Assembly (NCBI GenBank): GCA_043784965.1
Contig: JAYVXS010000057.1
Span: 1 to 7,421 of the forward strand
Direction of reading: 5' to 3'
Length of the DNA: 7,421 bases
DNA from: JAYTQQ01 sp043784965
GTDB taxonomy: Bacteria; Bdellovibrionota; Bdellovibrionia; Bdellovibrionales; JAMPXM01
Shown here: in pieces, positions 1-6,036 of the stretch
Layout of the letters: every line of letters starts with the position of its first letter
How positions within the stretch are numbered: position 1 is the stretch's first letter
Position numbers and translations under genes: made by a program
Notes under the pieces: model-generated
Database searches by the model: none
What the model saw: only the letters and a program-made list of their open reading frames with translations
What the model was told of the DNA's origin: nothing

Positions 1-750
1 CTCAAGCGAATCGAGCTCTATATTAGGTTTGAATATCCGCTAAGCGAAATTGAAATTCAAAAGTGTCGAGATTTTGTTAGACGTCGCGCTCAGTTTGAAC
101 CGGTAGCCTACATTATTGAGAAAAAAGATTTCTATAATGAAAGTTTTAAGGTCAAAAAGGGCGTGCTTGTTCCTCGGCATGAAACCGAGGGCGTGGTTGA
201 AGAAGTCATCGCGTGGTTGAAAAAAAATAGTTCAAGCGAAACAGCCATTGTCGATTTTGGTTCGGGTAGCGGCTGTATAGGCTTAAGCATTTTAAAGGAA
301 CTTTCAGGAAAAGGATCCTTACTTGGAATTGACGCCTCTGATGTTGCGATTGAAGTAGCTCGTGAGAATGCTTTAAGGCTTGATCTTGGTCGAGCAGAGT
401 TCATTCAGAGTCGAGTTCAAGATTGCGATTTTGATAATAAAAAATTTGATGTGGTTGTTGCCAATCCACCTTATATCGCAAAGGATGACCCTAATATTCA
501 AGCGAGCGTAAAATTATTTGAGCCGTACGAGGCACTTTTTGCAGAAGATCAGGGATTTAAAGAAATTTCTGATTGGGCCCTGGTTGCAGCTAAGGTTTTG
601 CGTCCGGGCGGATTTGCCGCTTTTGAAATTGGTGCGACGCAGGCCGAAAAAGCAAGAGAGATTTTTGCACAAACGGGTCATTTTGTTTTAATCAGATCAG
701 AAAAAGACTTGTCTGGATTGGATCGATTTATTTTTGCAGAAAAGAGTTAA
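1..750 (+). CDS. prmC: Peptide chain release factor N5-glutamine methyltransferase, 5'-truncated
   Basis: PrmC (HemK) uses S-adenosylmethionine to methylate the glutamine of the GGQ motif in release factors RF1/RF2 in the cytoplasm. The frame is open from base 1 with no start, so about 30 residues are missing compared with the usual ~280; 249 are visible. An RR...EPVAYI segment belongs to the end of the N-terminal helical domain. The SAM-binding glycine loop DFGSGSG lies at 253-273, followed by the acidic residue of GID at 331-333. The signature NPPY, which holds the substrate glutamine, is at 463-474. The family's PRPETE/PRPDTE motif is here PRHETE (172-189), with His in place of the second Pro. 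The in-frame GTG at 163 is not a credible start because the homology extends well upstream of it. The gene ends 3 nt before murA; in related genomes prfA normally precedes it. Identification is secure. Confidence 0.95.
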   Translation, partial: LKRIELYIRFEYPLSEIEIQKCRDFVRRRAQFEPVAYIIEKKDFYNESFKVKKGVLVPRHETEGVVEEVIAWLKKNSSSETAIVDFGSGSGCIGLSILKELSGKGSLLGIDASDVAIEVARENALRLDLGRAEFIQSRVQDCDFDNKKFDVVVANPPYIAKDDPNIQASVKLFEPYEALFAEDQGFKEISDWALVAAKVLRPGGFAAFEIGATQAEKAREIFAQTGHFVLIRSEKDLSGLDRFIFAEKS

Positions 751-753
751 TAT

Positions 754-2007
754 ATGGATCGAATTCTCATTCGAGGTGGAAGAAAACTTCAGGGGACAGC
801 CAAAGTAAGTGGTGCCAAAAATTCGGCACTTAAACTTCTTTTCTCGACATTTCTGGCTGAAGGAAAGCACATTTTTCATAATGTTCCAGAATTAAAAGAC
901 ATTGAGTCAACGATTTCACTTTTGCAGTCCATGGGCAGTGAAGTTTTTCGCGAGGGCAAAAGCGTTCACGTGAATAGTAAGAAGCCGAAATCTTTTGAGG
1001 CACATTACGAGGTTGTTCGAAAGATGAGAGCGAGTATTTTGTGTTTAGGACCACTCTTAACAAAATACGGCGAAGCACAGGTGAGTCTTCCGGGTGGCTG
1101 TGCGATTGGTTCGCGCCCAATAAACCTTCACTTAGATGGGTTGAAAGCTCTCGGGGCCAGCATTGAACTTAAAGAGGGTTATGTTGTTGCCAAAGCAAAG
1201 CGTCTGGTTGGGGCCGATATTCTATTGCCATTTGCCAGTGTTGGTGCAACCGAAAATATTATGATGGCCGCCACTCTGGCCGATGGTATGACGACGATTG
1301 AAAATGCGGCCAAAGAACCAGAAATCGAGGATCTTGCGAATTATCTAAATAAAATGGGTGCCAAGATATCGGGTGCGGGCACTGAGAAAATTGAAATACA
1401 GGGTGTCAATAAATTGAATCCTGCGGAACACCGGGTAATAGCCGATCGCATAGAGGCCGGCACGCTATTAATTGCGGGAGCCATCACCGGCGGAGAGATT
1501 TCAGTCACTGAGTGTATTTCAAAACATATTGATTCATTAGTTTTGAAACTTCGAGAGGCAGGATTTAAAATCAATTCAGACGGGGCCTCGGTGTCGATCG
1601 ATGCGAACAGCAATTGGCAAAGCGTGAATATTACGACCGCACCCTACCCGGGCTTTGCCACAGATTTACAAGCGCAGTTTATGTCTTTGATGCTTCTTGC
1701 AAATGGCACGAGTACAATTACAGAAAATATTTTTGAAAATAGATTTATGCATGTAAACGAACTGCTGCGGCTTGGGGCAGTAGTCACCACTAATTTAAGA
1801 GTAGCAATAGTTCAGGGTAAGCCGAGCGGCCTGCAGGGCGCACCTCTGATGGCCACAGATCTTCGTGCAAGTGCCTCGCTAGTTTTAGCTGGCTTGGCGG
1901 CGAAGGGTGAGACAATCGTAAGTCGAATTTATCATCTCGATCGTGGATACGAAAAGTTAGAGGATAAATTAAAGAACCTTGGAGCTGATATTCAGCGAAT
2001 AAAATGA
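754..2007 (+). CDS. murA: UDP-N-acetylglucosamine 1-carboxyvinyltransferase
   Basis: MurA transfers enolpyruvate from phosphoenolpyruvate to UDP-GlcNAc, the first committed step of peptidoglycan synthesis, in the cytoplasm. The 417 residues match the family length (E. coli 419). Visible active-site residues are K22-N23 in SGAKNSAL, R92 in the MRAS motif, the catalytic loop GGCAIGSRP with Cys116 and Arg121, D304 in PGFATD (the general base position), R371 in DLRAS, and R397 in HLDRGYE. The Cys loop means a fosfomycin-sensitive type is expected from family knowledge. The usual PGFPTD motif has Ala instead of Pro next to the catalytic Asp. The start is the ATG 3 nt after the prmC stop; a weak AAAGAG ribosome-binding site (741-746) sits inside the last prmC codons, suggesting coupled translation. 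Downstream is a hairpin-rich untranslated stretch. Confidence 0.97.
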   Translation: MDRILIRGGRKLQGTAKVSGAKNSALKLLFSTFLAEGKHIFHNVPELKDIESTISLLQSMGSEVFREGKSVHVNSKKPKSFEAHYEVVRKMRASILCLGPLLTKYGEAQVSLPGGCAIGSRPINLHLDGLKALGASIELKEGYVVAKAKRLVGADILLPFASVGATENIMMAATLADGMTTIENAAKEPEIEDLANYLNKMGAKISGAGTEKIEIQGVNKLNPAEHRVIADRIEAGTLLIAGAITGGEISVTECISKHIDSLVLKLREAGFKINSDGASVSIDANSNWQSVNITTAPYPGFATDLQAQFMSLMLLANGTSTITENIFENRFMHVNELLRLGAVVTTNLRVAIVQGKPSGLQGAPLMATDLRASASLVLAGLAAKGETIVSRIYHLDRGYEKLEDKLKNLGADIQRIK

Positions 2008-2024
2008 GCTCCCAATAAAACGGC

Positions 2025-2065
2025 AAAAAAAAACCCTAGCACCGGAGGGGATGGTTCTAGGGTTT
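2025..2065 (-). terminator. Rho-independent terminator, - strand
   Basis: The 9-bp stem AAACCCTAG/CTAGGGTTT (2057-2065 with 2031-2039) is extended by ACC/GGT after one mismatch. On the - strand it continues directly into an unbroken run of nine T (complement of 2025-2033, three of them in the stem). On the + strand there is no T-run after the stem, so it is directional to the - strand. Confidence 0.6.
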
Positions 2066-2069
2066 AAAC

Positions 2070-2107
2070 AAAGCTCAATCCCGGAGGGGGGGTGGGACTG
2101 AGCTTTT
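2070..2107 (+). terminator. Possible weak terminator downstream of murA
   Basis: The AAAGCTCA/TGAGCTTT stem (2070-2077 with 2099-2106) extends to 2082/2094 past one A/C mismatch and is followed by only four T on the + strand before AAA. It may end the murA transcript 60-100 nt after its stop codon, but the short T-run makes this weak. The same DNA is stem-loop B of the - strand RNA candidate. Confidence 0.3.
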
Positions 2108-2354
2108 AAATTTCGAAACTAAACTTGTTCAAACTTGGGGGGAGAACAAATCTAGTTTCTTTAATCTGTGCTACTAACATCTTGTTCGAAGCACTTTTTA
2201 ATCTTAACAAATCAATCCTTAAACAATCATAATCTAGAACATTATCCAGATAACTTTTTTCAATCTGAAAATAATTTTTCCCGAGATCATTATTTGCCAT
2301 TCCAGAAGCGAAGAGAACTCCAAAAATATAAGTGGCAACAAGATATCTGAACAA
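2106..2354 (-). CDS. Possible small exported protein, 82 residues, unknown function
   Basis: I do not recognise this protein and it may not be real. In its favour: a TTG start preceded 6 nt upstream by GGGAGA, a good ribosome-binding site at good spacing; an N-terminus that looks like a short signal peptide (Arg3, hydrophobic residues 4-16, then SGMA with likely cleavage after Ala20); and a soluble, charged remainder with one cysteine. Against it: no ATG start in a sensible place, no recognised domain, and its last codons double as stem-loop A of the candidate small RNA, so the conserved element could be the RNA alone. It is convergent with murA. If real, its transcript would run on through stem-loops B and C and end at the U-run, giving an mRNA with a structured C-rich 3' UTR. 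Confidence 0.33.
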   Translation of the reverse strand: MFRYLVATYIFGVLFASGMANNDLGKNYFQIEKSYLDNVLDYDCLRIDLLRLKSASNKMLVAQIKETRFVLPPSLNKFSFEI

Positions 2355-2360
2355 ACTATT

Positions 2361-2366
2361 TCTCCC
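2361..2366 (-). promoter_or_regulatory. Ribosome-binding site of the small - strand ORF
   Basis: The - strand reads GGGAGA, 6 nt before the TTG codon at 2354-2352. It is the main support for that non-ATG start. The same seven bases GGGAGAA are exactly complementary to UUCUCCC in stem-loop A of the downstream RNA (2140-2146). Confidence 0.35.
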
Positions 2367-2467
2367 GATTGGCTTACACCATTTGTATTAGCAAGGCCCA
2401 TGCCAAAGTCCCGAATTCGAAAATCAATCGCAGAACTAAACACACAGGTAAAAAGCAAAAAAATTTC

Positions 2468-2492
2468 TCAAAAAAACTTGAGCCCTTAGGCT
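2468..2492 (-). terminator. Possible Rho-independent terminator, - strand
   Basis: The - strand reads TGAGCC-TAAG-GGCTCA (stem about 2479-2494 on the + strand) and then AAG and seven T. The stem is short (6 bp, 4-nt loop) but GC-containing. There is no T-run in the + direction. What it would terminate is unclear, since no gene is seen to its right on the - strand. Confidence 0.35.
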
Positions 2493-2716
2493 CATAAAAA
2501 GAAGTGATACACTTTTGCAAAAAAAATAACGCGCCGCTAGCCCGGGTAAACTCTAGATGGGAGCAAGAGAATTAGCACAACTTGGATTTTAGTCCAGAAA
2601 GATAGTGATCTCTCAAAAATCCACAATCATAACTGCCACGCAAAACAAACGGCGTGGCTGAAAGCCCAGGTAAAAATGTTAGCGCCACATTGGCACGGGT
2701 TTCAAAATGGAACCGA

Positions 2717-2722
2717 ATTATA
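2717..2722 (-). promoter_or_regulatory. Possible -10 element, - strand
   Basis: The - strand carries an exact TATAAT here. No good -35 hexamer lies 16-18 nt upstream (GTCCAA or similar), and no extended -10 TG is present, so this could be chance in A/T-rich DNA. A start would fall near 2710 and lead through the stem-loops at 2583-2658 to the terminator-like hairpin near 2480. Confidence 0.18.
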
Positions 2723-2769
2723 GGATCATAAAGATTAGACTTGGACGCCACAAACCTAAAAAATTTAGC

Positions 2770-2775
2770 TACACT
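2770..2775 (+). promoter_or_regulatory. Possible -10 element of the TPR gene
   Basis: TACACT ends 6 nt before the ATG at 2782, so transcription would start at or next to the start codon, giving a leaderless mRNA. This would explain why no ribosome-binding site is seen before that ATG. A TTGGAC at 2741-2746 is 23 nt away, too far for a normal -35; it would pair better with TTTAGC or TTAGCT at 2764-2770. Weak. Confidence 0.22.
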
Positions 2776-2781
2776 AAGTAT

Positions 2782-5682
2782 ATGAGTGAGAACCAAAAAT
2801 GGATTATCCAAGATGCGGAGGGAAAGATTTGGGGGCCCTTTGCCTATGAGAAGCTCCTTCGACAAATTGAAAATTCATTTTATAATGGCGAAGAACTGGT
2901 AGCCACCTTTCCTGGTGGAGCGTGGACTAAGATGTCATTGCGGCCGGAGTTTTATGATAAACTCCTGGAGTCCCTCGCCAATGAGAACAAGACGCAACGA
3001 ACGCGGCGGCAAAACGCAAGTATTGATGAAGATACAAAGCCAGAAAATTCAGAGCCAGAGTTTGCCGGCCGAGCTATTTTTGAAAAAGACCAAGAAGAAA
3101 ATCTCGAAATTGACGAACCCAAGATTGAAAAATCTAAAAGTTTTAGCACCAAGAGTCTTGGACCAAAAAATAACATTAGAAGTATTCGGTCGCCAGCAGA
3201 GGAGAGAAAGATTCGCCCTCGAGGGACGGCTGCAGCAAAAAATGATCCAGAAGTTATTGAACTAAAAAACTTGGGCGAGCATATCAAGAGTGAAAAGCGA
3301 AAAAACTATAAGTTGCCAATTTTTTTGGTAGTAATAGCAACGCTCGTTATGTTAGCCGCGCTAGTTATAAAGCCAAAAGAGGCTCGCCGCGGAAAGATTC
3401 ACTTAATCTCACCGCGAGCCGCCACTGACCGGACCTCACAAGATAGAAGCCGCGAGTTACTCAAAAGAAGTGTCGCGAACTTTCAGAAAGATACTTTTTC
3501 TGGCTATTTGGCCGCGGAAAATGATTTGGTTGAAACCATTGAGGCCTCACCAAAAAATACCAATGCAATGCAGCTGTTATGTTTAACCTATCGAGAGCTA
3601 TGGCCCTATGCCTTTCAAGACTCACAAGACCTTGCGGCGGTTTCAAAAATGGTCCGTGATGCAAAAAGAATCGACCTATCAAGCCTTGATGGTGCGGTTT
3701 GTGAAATTGTAAATAATCTTTTGAATGATCGTGCAGAACAGGCGCAACACCTCACTGATAATTGGTTACAGCTTCAACCAGGAGTTTCAATTTTATATGA
3801 TATTAAGGGTGAGCTCCTATTACTCAATAGAGACTATTTGACCGCCACTCCCTATTTTGAAAAAGCATCTGAGTTGTGGCCTGGTTGGCAAAAGCTATAT
3901 GTTGAGCTGGCCCGGTGTATGGCGCAAAGAAGCCAATATCCACAGGCCCTTGAGCTTTATAGAAAAGTGTTGGCAGCAGTTCGCAATCACAGCATCGCGA
4001 AAATCGAAATGGGATTGCTTGAGCTCAGCCTCTTTCAACATTATGATCGCGCGTCAGAACTCATTCATTCTGGAATTGATGGGTCAGAGCCAATTCCTAA
4101 CGCAGTTCAATCCAAGGGTCTGATGGGGCTGGCCAATATAGATATGCAAAAAGGCAAAAAACAAAGCGCAATTGAAAATGCTAAAAAGGCGTATTCGATA
4201 AATCCAAGTAATATTGAAGCGAAGACCAAACTGATTGAATGGGCGGGGATGCGCGAGTTTCAGCAGGTTAAGGTAAGTTCAGCAGAACTCATTTTCACCT
4301 GTGAACAATTTTTAAGATCCGGAGATTATATCTCTGCACAGGCGGAGTGCAAGACGGCCTTTGAAAATGATCGCAAACAGGGAGTGGCTGCCCTTAAAGC
4401 AGGTGTTGCGCTCTGGCAGCTGAATCAATCTACCGAGGCAATTACTTGGGTACAAAAGGCGATTCAAGCCGACCCAAAGTTAGTAGAGGCCTACGTTTTA
4501 CTGGCTGATTTTTTTGGCCAACGATATGACTTTGAATCGGCAGCAAAGGTGTTACAAACGGCGAACACTCTTTTGCCAAAGAGATACGAAATCATGCGGG
4601 GCTTTTCTCAAATTGAGGTTCGGAGAAATGATTTCAAAGCGGGCGAAGCTTTTGCTGAGCGTGCGCTTAAAATTTATGACTCTGATTCTGAAACTTTCTT
4701 GATAATGGCACAAGCAAAGATTGGACTGGGTAAGTATAATGATGCAAAAAGTTTCATTGGCCGAGCTATTGAGGTGGATTCTACCAATGCAGAGGCGCAG
4801 AGCCTATTTGCCAAAGTGCTAGTGGGTCTTGAGGGCGCCAGCGCGGGAATTAACTACCTTAATGAACTCATTACGAACTATCCAAAACAGAATAAATATC
4901 GAATGTCACTGGCAGAGGTATATATTCAAAATGAAAATTATCAACAGGCCGAAGGCATTTTAAGGCAGCTTCTTTCTCTGGATCAAGAGAACAAAAAGGC
5001 CATTATTATTTTAGGAAAGGTTTTAAGACTTCTCAATAGAAATAATGAAGCTCTGGGTCAGTTCTTTTTGGCCGGAGTAAAAGATCCGAACGATGCAAAC
5101 CCAATTTTTATGGCGGGACAACTTTATTTTGACTCAGGAAGATTTGAGGAGGCCGCAAGTCAATACAGTCAGGTGCTAAAGCAAAACGCAAGATTTCCGC
5201 TAGCACACTTTCAAAGAGGACGAGCCATGCTTCAATTGAGCCGAGCAAAAGAGGCTTTAGATGAAGCAAAGCTTGAACAGGCCTTAAACCCCGACCTTTC
5301 AGAGGGATATATATTGGCTGCCGAAGCTAACTACGAATTGAAACAATTTACTGGGTGTGCTACCGAGTTTCAGCGTGCGGTCGCAAAAAATCCACAGGGA
5401 TCAGAAGTTTATGTCAAAATGGCCAGATGCAATCGCAGATCCGGTTCTCTAGATGCAGGTCTTTCACTCTTGCGACAGGCAGAATCTAAGGAGTCTGGCA
5501 ATCCAGATTTATATAAAGAGTTGGGGGCCCTTTATCAAACGAAGGGGATGGGAGAAGAGGCTCTCAAGGCCTACGATCGCTATTTAGCGCTTATGCCGAA
5601 CGCGCCCGATCGTAGACAAGTTGAGGAACAAATGCATAGAATAGAGTCAGGGGAATCAAGTCTTGCTCCCGAAGCATTTTAA
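2782..5682 (+). CDS. GYF_2-like domain, transmembrane, TPR-array protein
   Basis: A 966-residue protein of unknown specific role. Residues 1-65 resemble a GYF_2-type domain: Trp7, Gly18-Pro19, an NGEELV segment and GGAW with Trp48. Residues about 65-170 are a highly charged, probably disordered linker. Residues 178-196 form one hydrophobic membrane helix with basic flanks (KRKNYK before, KPKEARR after). From about 215 to the end the protein is helical TPR repeats, probably fifteen or more, with typical units such as LAEVYIQNENYQQAEGIL and LGALYQTKGMGEEALKAYDR. The likely topology is GYF_2-like domain in the cytoplasm and TPR superhelix in the periplasm, so a scaffold spanning the inner membrane is inferred. 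I chose the ATG at 2782 because the GYF_2-like domain begins right after it; an in-frame ATG at 2707 would add 25 basic residues of no recognisable domain. It probably heads a unit with the next two genes. Confidence 0.85.
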   Translation: MSENQKWIIQDAEGKIWGPFAYEKLLRQIENSFYNGEELVATFPGGAWTKMSLRPEFYDKLLESLANENKTQRTRRQNASIDEDTKPENSEPEFAGRAIFEKDQEENLEIDEPKIEKSKSFSTKSLGPKNNIRSIRSPAEERKIRPRGTAAAKNDPEVIELKNLGEHIKSEKRKNYKLPIFLVVIATLVMLAALVIKPKEARRGKIHLISPRAATDRTSQDRSRELLKRSVANFQKDTFSGYLAAENDLVETIEASPKNTNAMQLLCLTYRELWPYAFQDSQDLAAVSKMVRDAKRIDLSSLDGAVCEIVNNLLNDRAEQAQHLTDNWLQLQPGVSILYDIKGELLLLNRDYLTATPYFEKASELWPGWQKLYVELARCMAQRSQYPQALELYRKVLAAVRNHSIAKIEMGLLELSLFQHYDRASELIHSGIDGSEPIPNAVQSKGLMGLANIDMQKGKKQSAIENAKKAYSINPSNIEAKTKLIEWAGMREFQQVKVSSAELIFTCEQFLRSGDYISAQAECKTAFENDRKQGVAALKAGVALWQLNQSTEAITWVQKAIQADPKLVEAYVLLADFFGQRYDFESAAKVLQTANTLLPKRYEIMRGFSQIEVRRNDFKAGEAFAERALKIYDSDSETFLIMAQAKIGLGKYNDAKSFIGRAIEVDSTNAEAQSLFAKVLVGLEGASAGINYLNELITNYPKQNKYRMSLAEVYIQNENYQQAEGILRQLLSLDQENKKAIIILGKVLRLLNRNNEALGQFFLAGVKDPNDANPIFMAGQLYFDSGRFEEAASQYSQVLKQNARFPLAHFQRGRAMLQLSRAKEALDEAKLEQALNPDLSEGYILAAEANYELKQFTGCATEFQRAVAKNPQGSEVYVKMARCNRRSGSLDAGLSLLRQAESKESGNPDLYKELGALYQTKGMGEEALKAYDRYLALMPNAPDRRQVEEQMHRIESGESSLAPEAF

Positions 5683-5717
5683 GTATCTATAAATTAGTTA
5701 TACAGTTTAATTTATTG

Positions 5718-5725
5718 AAGGAGAG
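5718..5725 (+). promoter_or_regulatory. Strong ribosome-binding site of the small membrane protein
   Basis: AAGGAGAG ends 2 nt before the ATG at 5728, with the GGAG core about 5 nt from it. It is the best Shine-Dalgarno sequence in the window and fixes the start of the 102-residue protein. The 45-nt gap before the gene also contains A/T-rich TATAAA-like sequence (5688-5693), possibly a secondary promoter, which I cannot confirm. Confidence 0.6.
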
Positions 5726-5727
5726 AT

Positions 5728-6036
5728 ATGAGTGAATTTGTAAATCGAGTACAGGGTGGAATTAAAAAGTCGACCGAAGAGCTTGTAACTTTTGCGGTCA
5801 AGCTCACCTCTGGTGTGATCATGGCTCTGGCCGTTTCACTTGTGGTTCAAGAGCTTTTAGGAAAGCCTTCAAACGAAATGAATTTAAGTTTTTTGTTTGT
5901 AATTTTTTTGGTACTTTTTAGCTTTTTAAGAATAGCAAAAAAGTGGACAATTACTTCGGTGCTAATATTTGATTTAGTTTTTGTTTTAGTCGGAATGATA
6001 TTGCGACTTTATATTATGACGGCTCCGGGGGCGTAA
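5728..6036 (+). CDS. Small three-helix inner-membrane protein, unknown function
   Basis: A 102-residue hydrophobic protein that I do not recognise. Residues 1-25 are polar with Lys13-Lys14 and Lys25; predicted membrane helices are about 26-44, 52-69 and 76-97. The positive cluster RIAKKW (68-73) lies between helices 2 and 3 and the short loop GKPSNEM between helices 1 and 2. By the positive-inside rule this puts the N-terminus in the cytoplasm and the C-terminus in the periplasm. There is no signal peptidase site and no charged or catalytic residue within the helices that hints at transport or enzymatic activity. It starts 45 nt after the TPR gene behind a strong ribosome-binding site and ends 6 nt before serS, so it is very likely co-transcribed with serS. 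Coding potential is well supported by length, ribosome-binding site and tight spacing; function is open. Confidence 0.8.
   Translation: MSEFVNRVQGGIKKSTEELVTFAVKLTSGVIMALAVSLVVQELLGKPSNEMNLSFLFVIFLVLFSFLRIAKKWTITSVLIFDLVFVLVGMILRLYIMTAPGA

Larger units (their letters stand above)
2025..2160 (-). ncRNA. Candidate small RNA: three tandem stem-loops with C-rich loops
   Basis: Read on the - strand, 5' to 3': stem-loop A (arms 2144-2159 and 2115-2130, 16 bp including two G-U, 13-nt loop with UCCCCCC); stem-loop B (arms 2094-2106 and 2070-2082, 13 bp including one G-U, 11-nt loop ACCCCCCCUCC); stem-loop C (arms 2053-2065 and 2031-2043, 9 bp, one G/A mismatch, 3 bp, 9-nt loop AUCCCCUCC), then a run of U. 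Linkers are only 8 and 4 nt. On the + strand the three wobble positions are A/C mismatches, so the - strand is the better RNA. The loops resemble the 16S anti-Shine-Dalgarno CCUCC. Known RNAs with C-rich loops, such as staphylococcal RsaA/RsaE and the alphaproteobacterial cuckoo RNAs, act on ribosome-binding sites; such a role here is inference. The 5' end is unknown: it may be a primary transcript or the 3' UTR of the small ORF at 2106-2354. No known RNA family was recognised. Confidence 0.5.
2355..2781. other. Intergenic stretch with no convincing gene
   Basis: No reading frame here is convincing on either strand. It holds, left to right: a 6-bp hairpin followed by seven T on the - strand (2468-2492); a short inverted repeat AAGTG-ATA-CACTT (2502-2514); a GC-rich cluster of three six-base palindromes (2536-2557); an 8-bp stem TGGATTTT/AAAATCCA (2583-2590 with 2616-2623); a 7-bp stem GCCACGC/GCGTGGC (2635-2641 with 2652-2658); a small 4-bp hairpin (2684-2694); a perfect TATAAT on the - strand (2717-2722); and a TACACT on the + strand just before the TPR gene. 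The run of stem-loops between a - strand TATAAT and a - strand terminator could be a second untranslated RNA, which is inference only. Confidence 0.5.

Noticed and set aside
2044..2093. GGA motifs in the loops of the + strand hairpins as CsrA/RsmA-binding sites
   Set aside because: GGA in hairpin loops fits CsrA binding, but the stems pair worse on the + strand and the T-run lies on the other strand, so the - strand reading is preferred.
2168..2199. A fourth hairpin, GTGCT/AGCAC, followed by TTTTT on the + strand
   Set aside because: Only 5 bp with a 17-nt loop; too weak to call as a terminator and without the C-rich loop of the three neighbours.
2234..2458. A 74-codon - strand frame beginning with a TTG, overlapping the 82-codon frame in another phase
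   Set aside because: No ribosome-binding site at its start, and its C-terminal half is an unnatural hydrophobic and basic mix. A frameshifted fusion with the 82-codon frame was considered, but the join gives no recognisable protein.
2008..2781. A tRNA gene or CRISPR array in the long gap
   Set aside because: No T-loop GGTTCGA-type segment or acceptor pairing was found, and the three hairpins differ in sequence and have no regular spacers.
2572..2865. A 97-codon - strand frame across the start of the TPR gene
   Set aside because: About a third of it is antisense to the TPR coding region, its start lies inside that gene, and no domain is recognisable. A remnant of a broken gene in 2572-2706 cannot be excluded.
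3857..4123. Other + strand frames inside the TPR gene
   Set aside because: They are out-of-phase shadows of a clearly coding frame, with no ribosome-binding site or domain.
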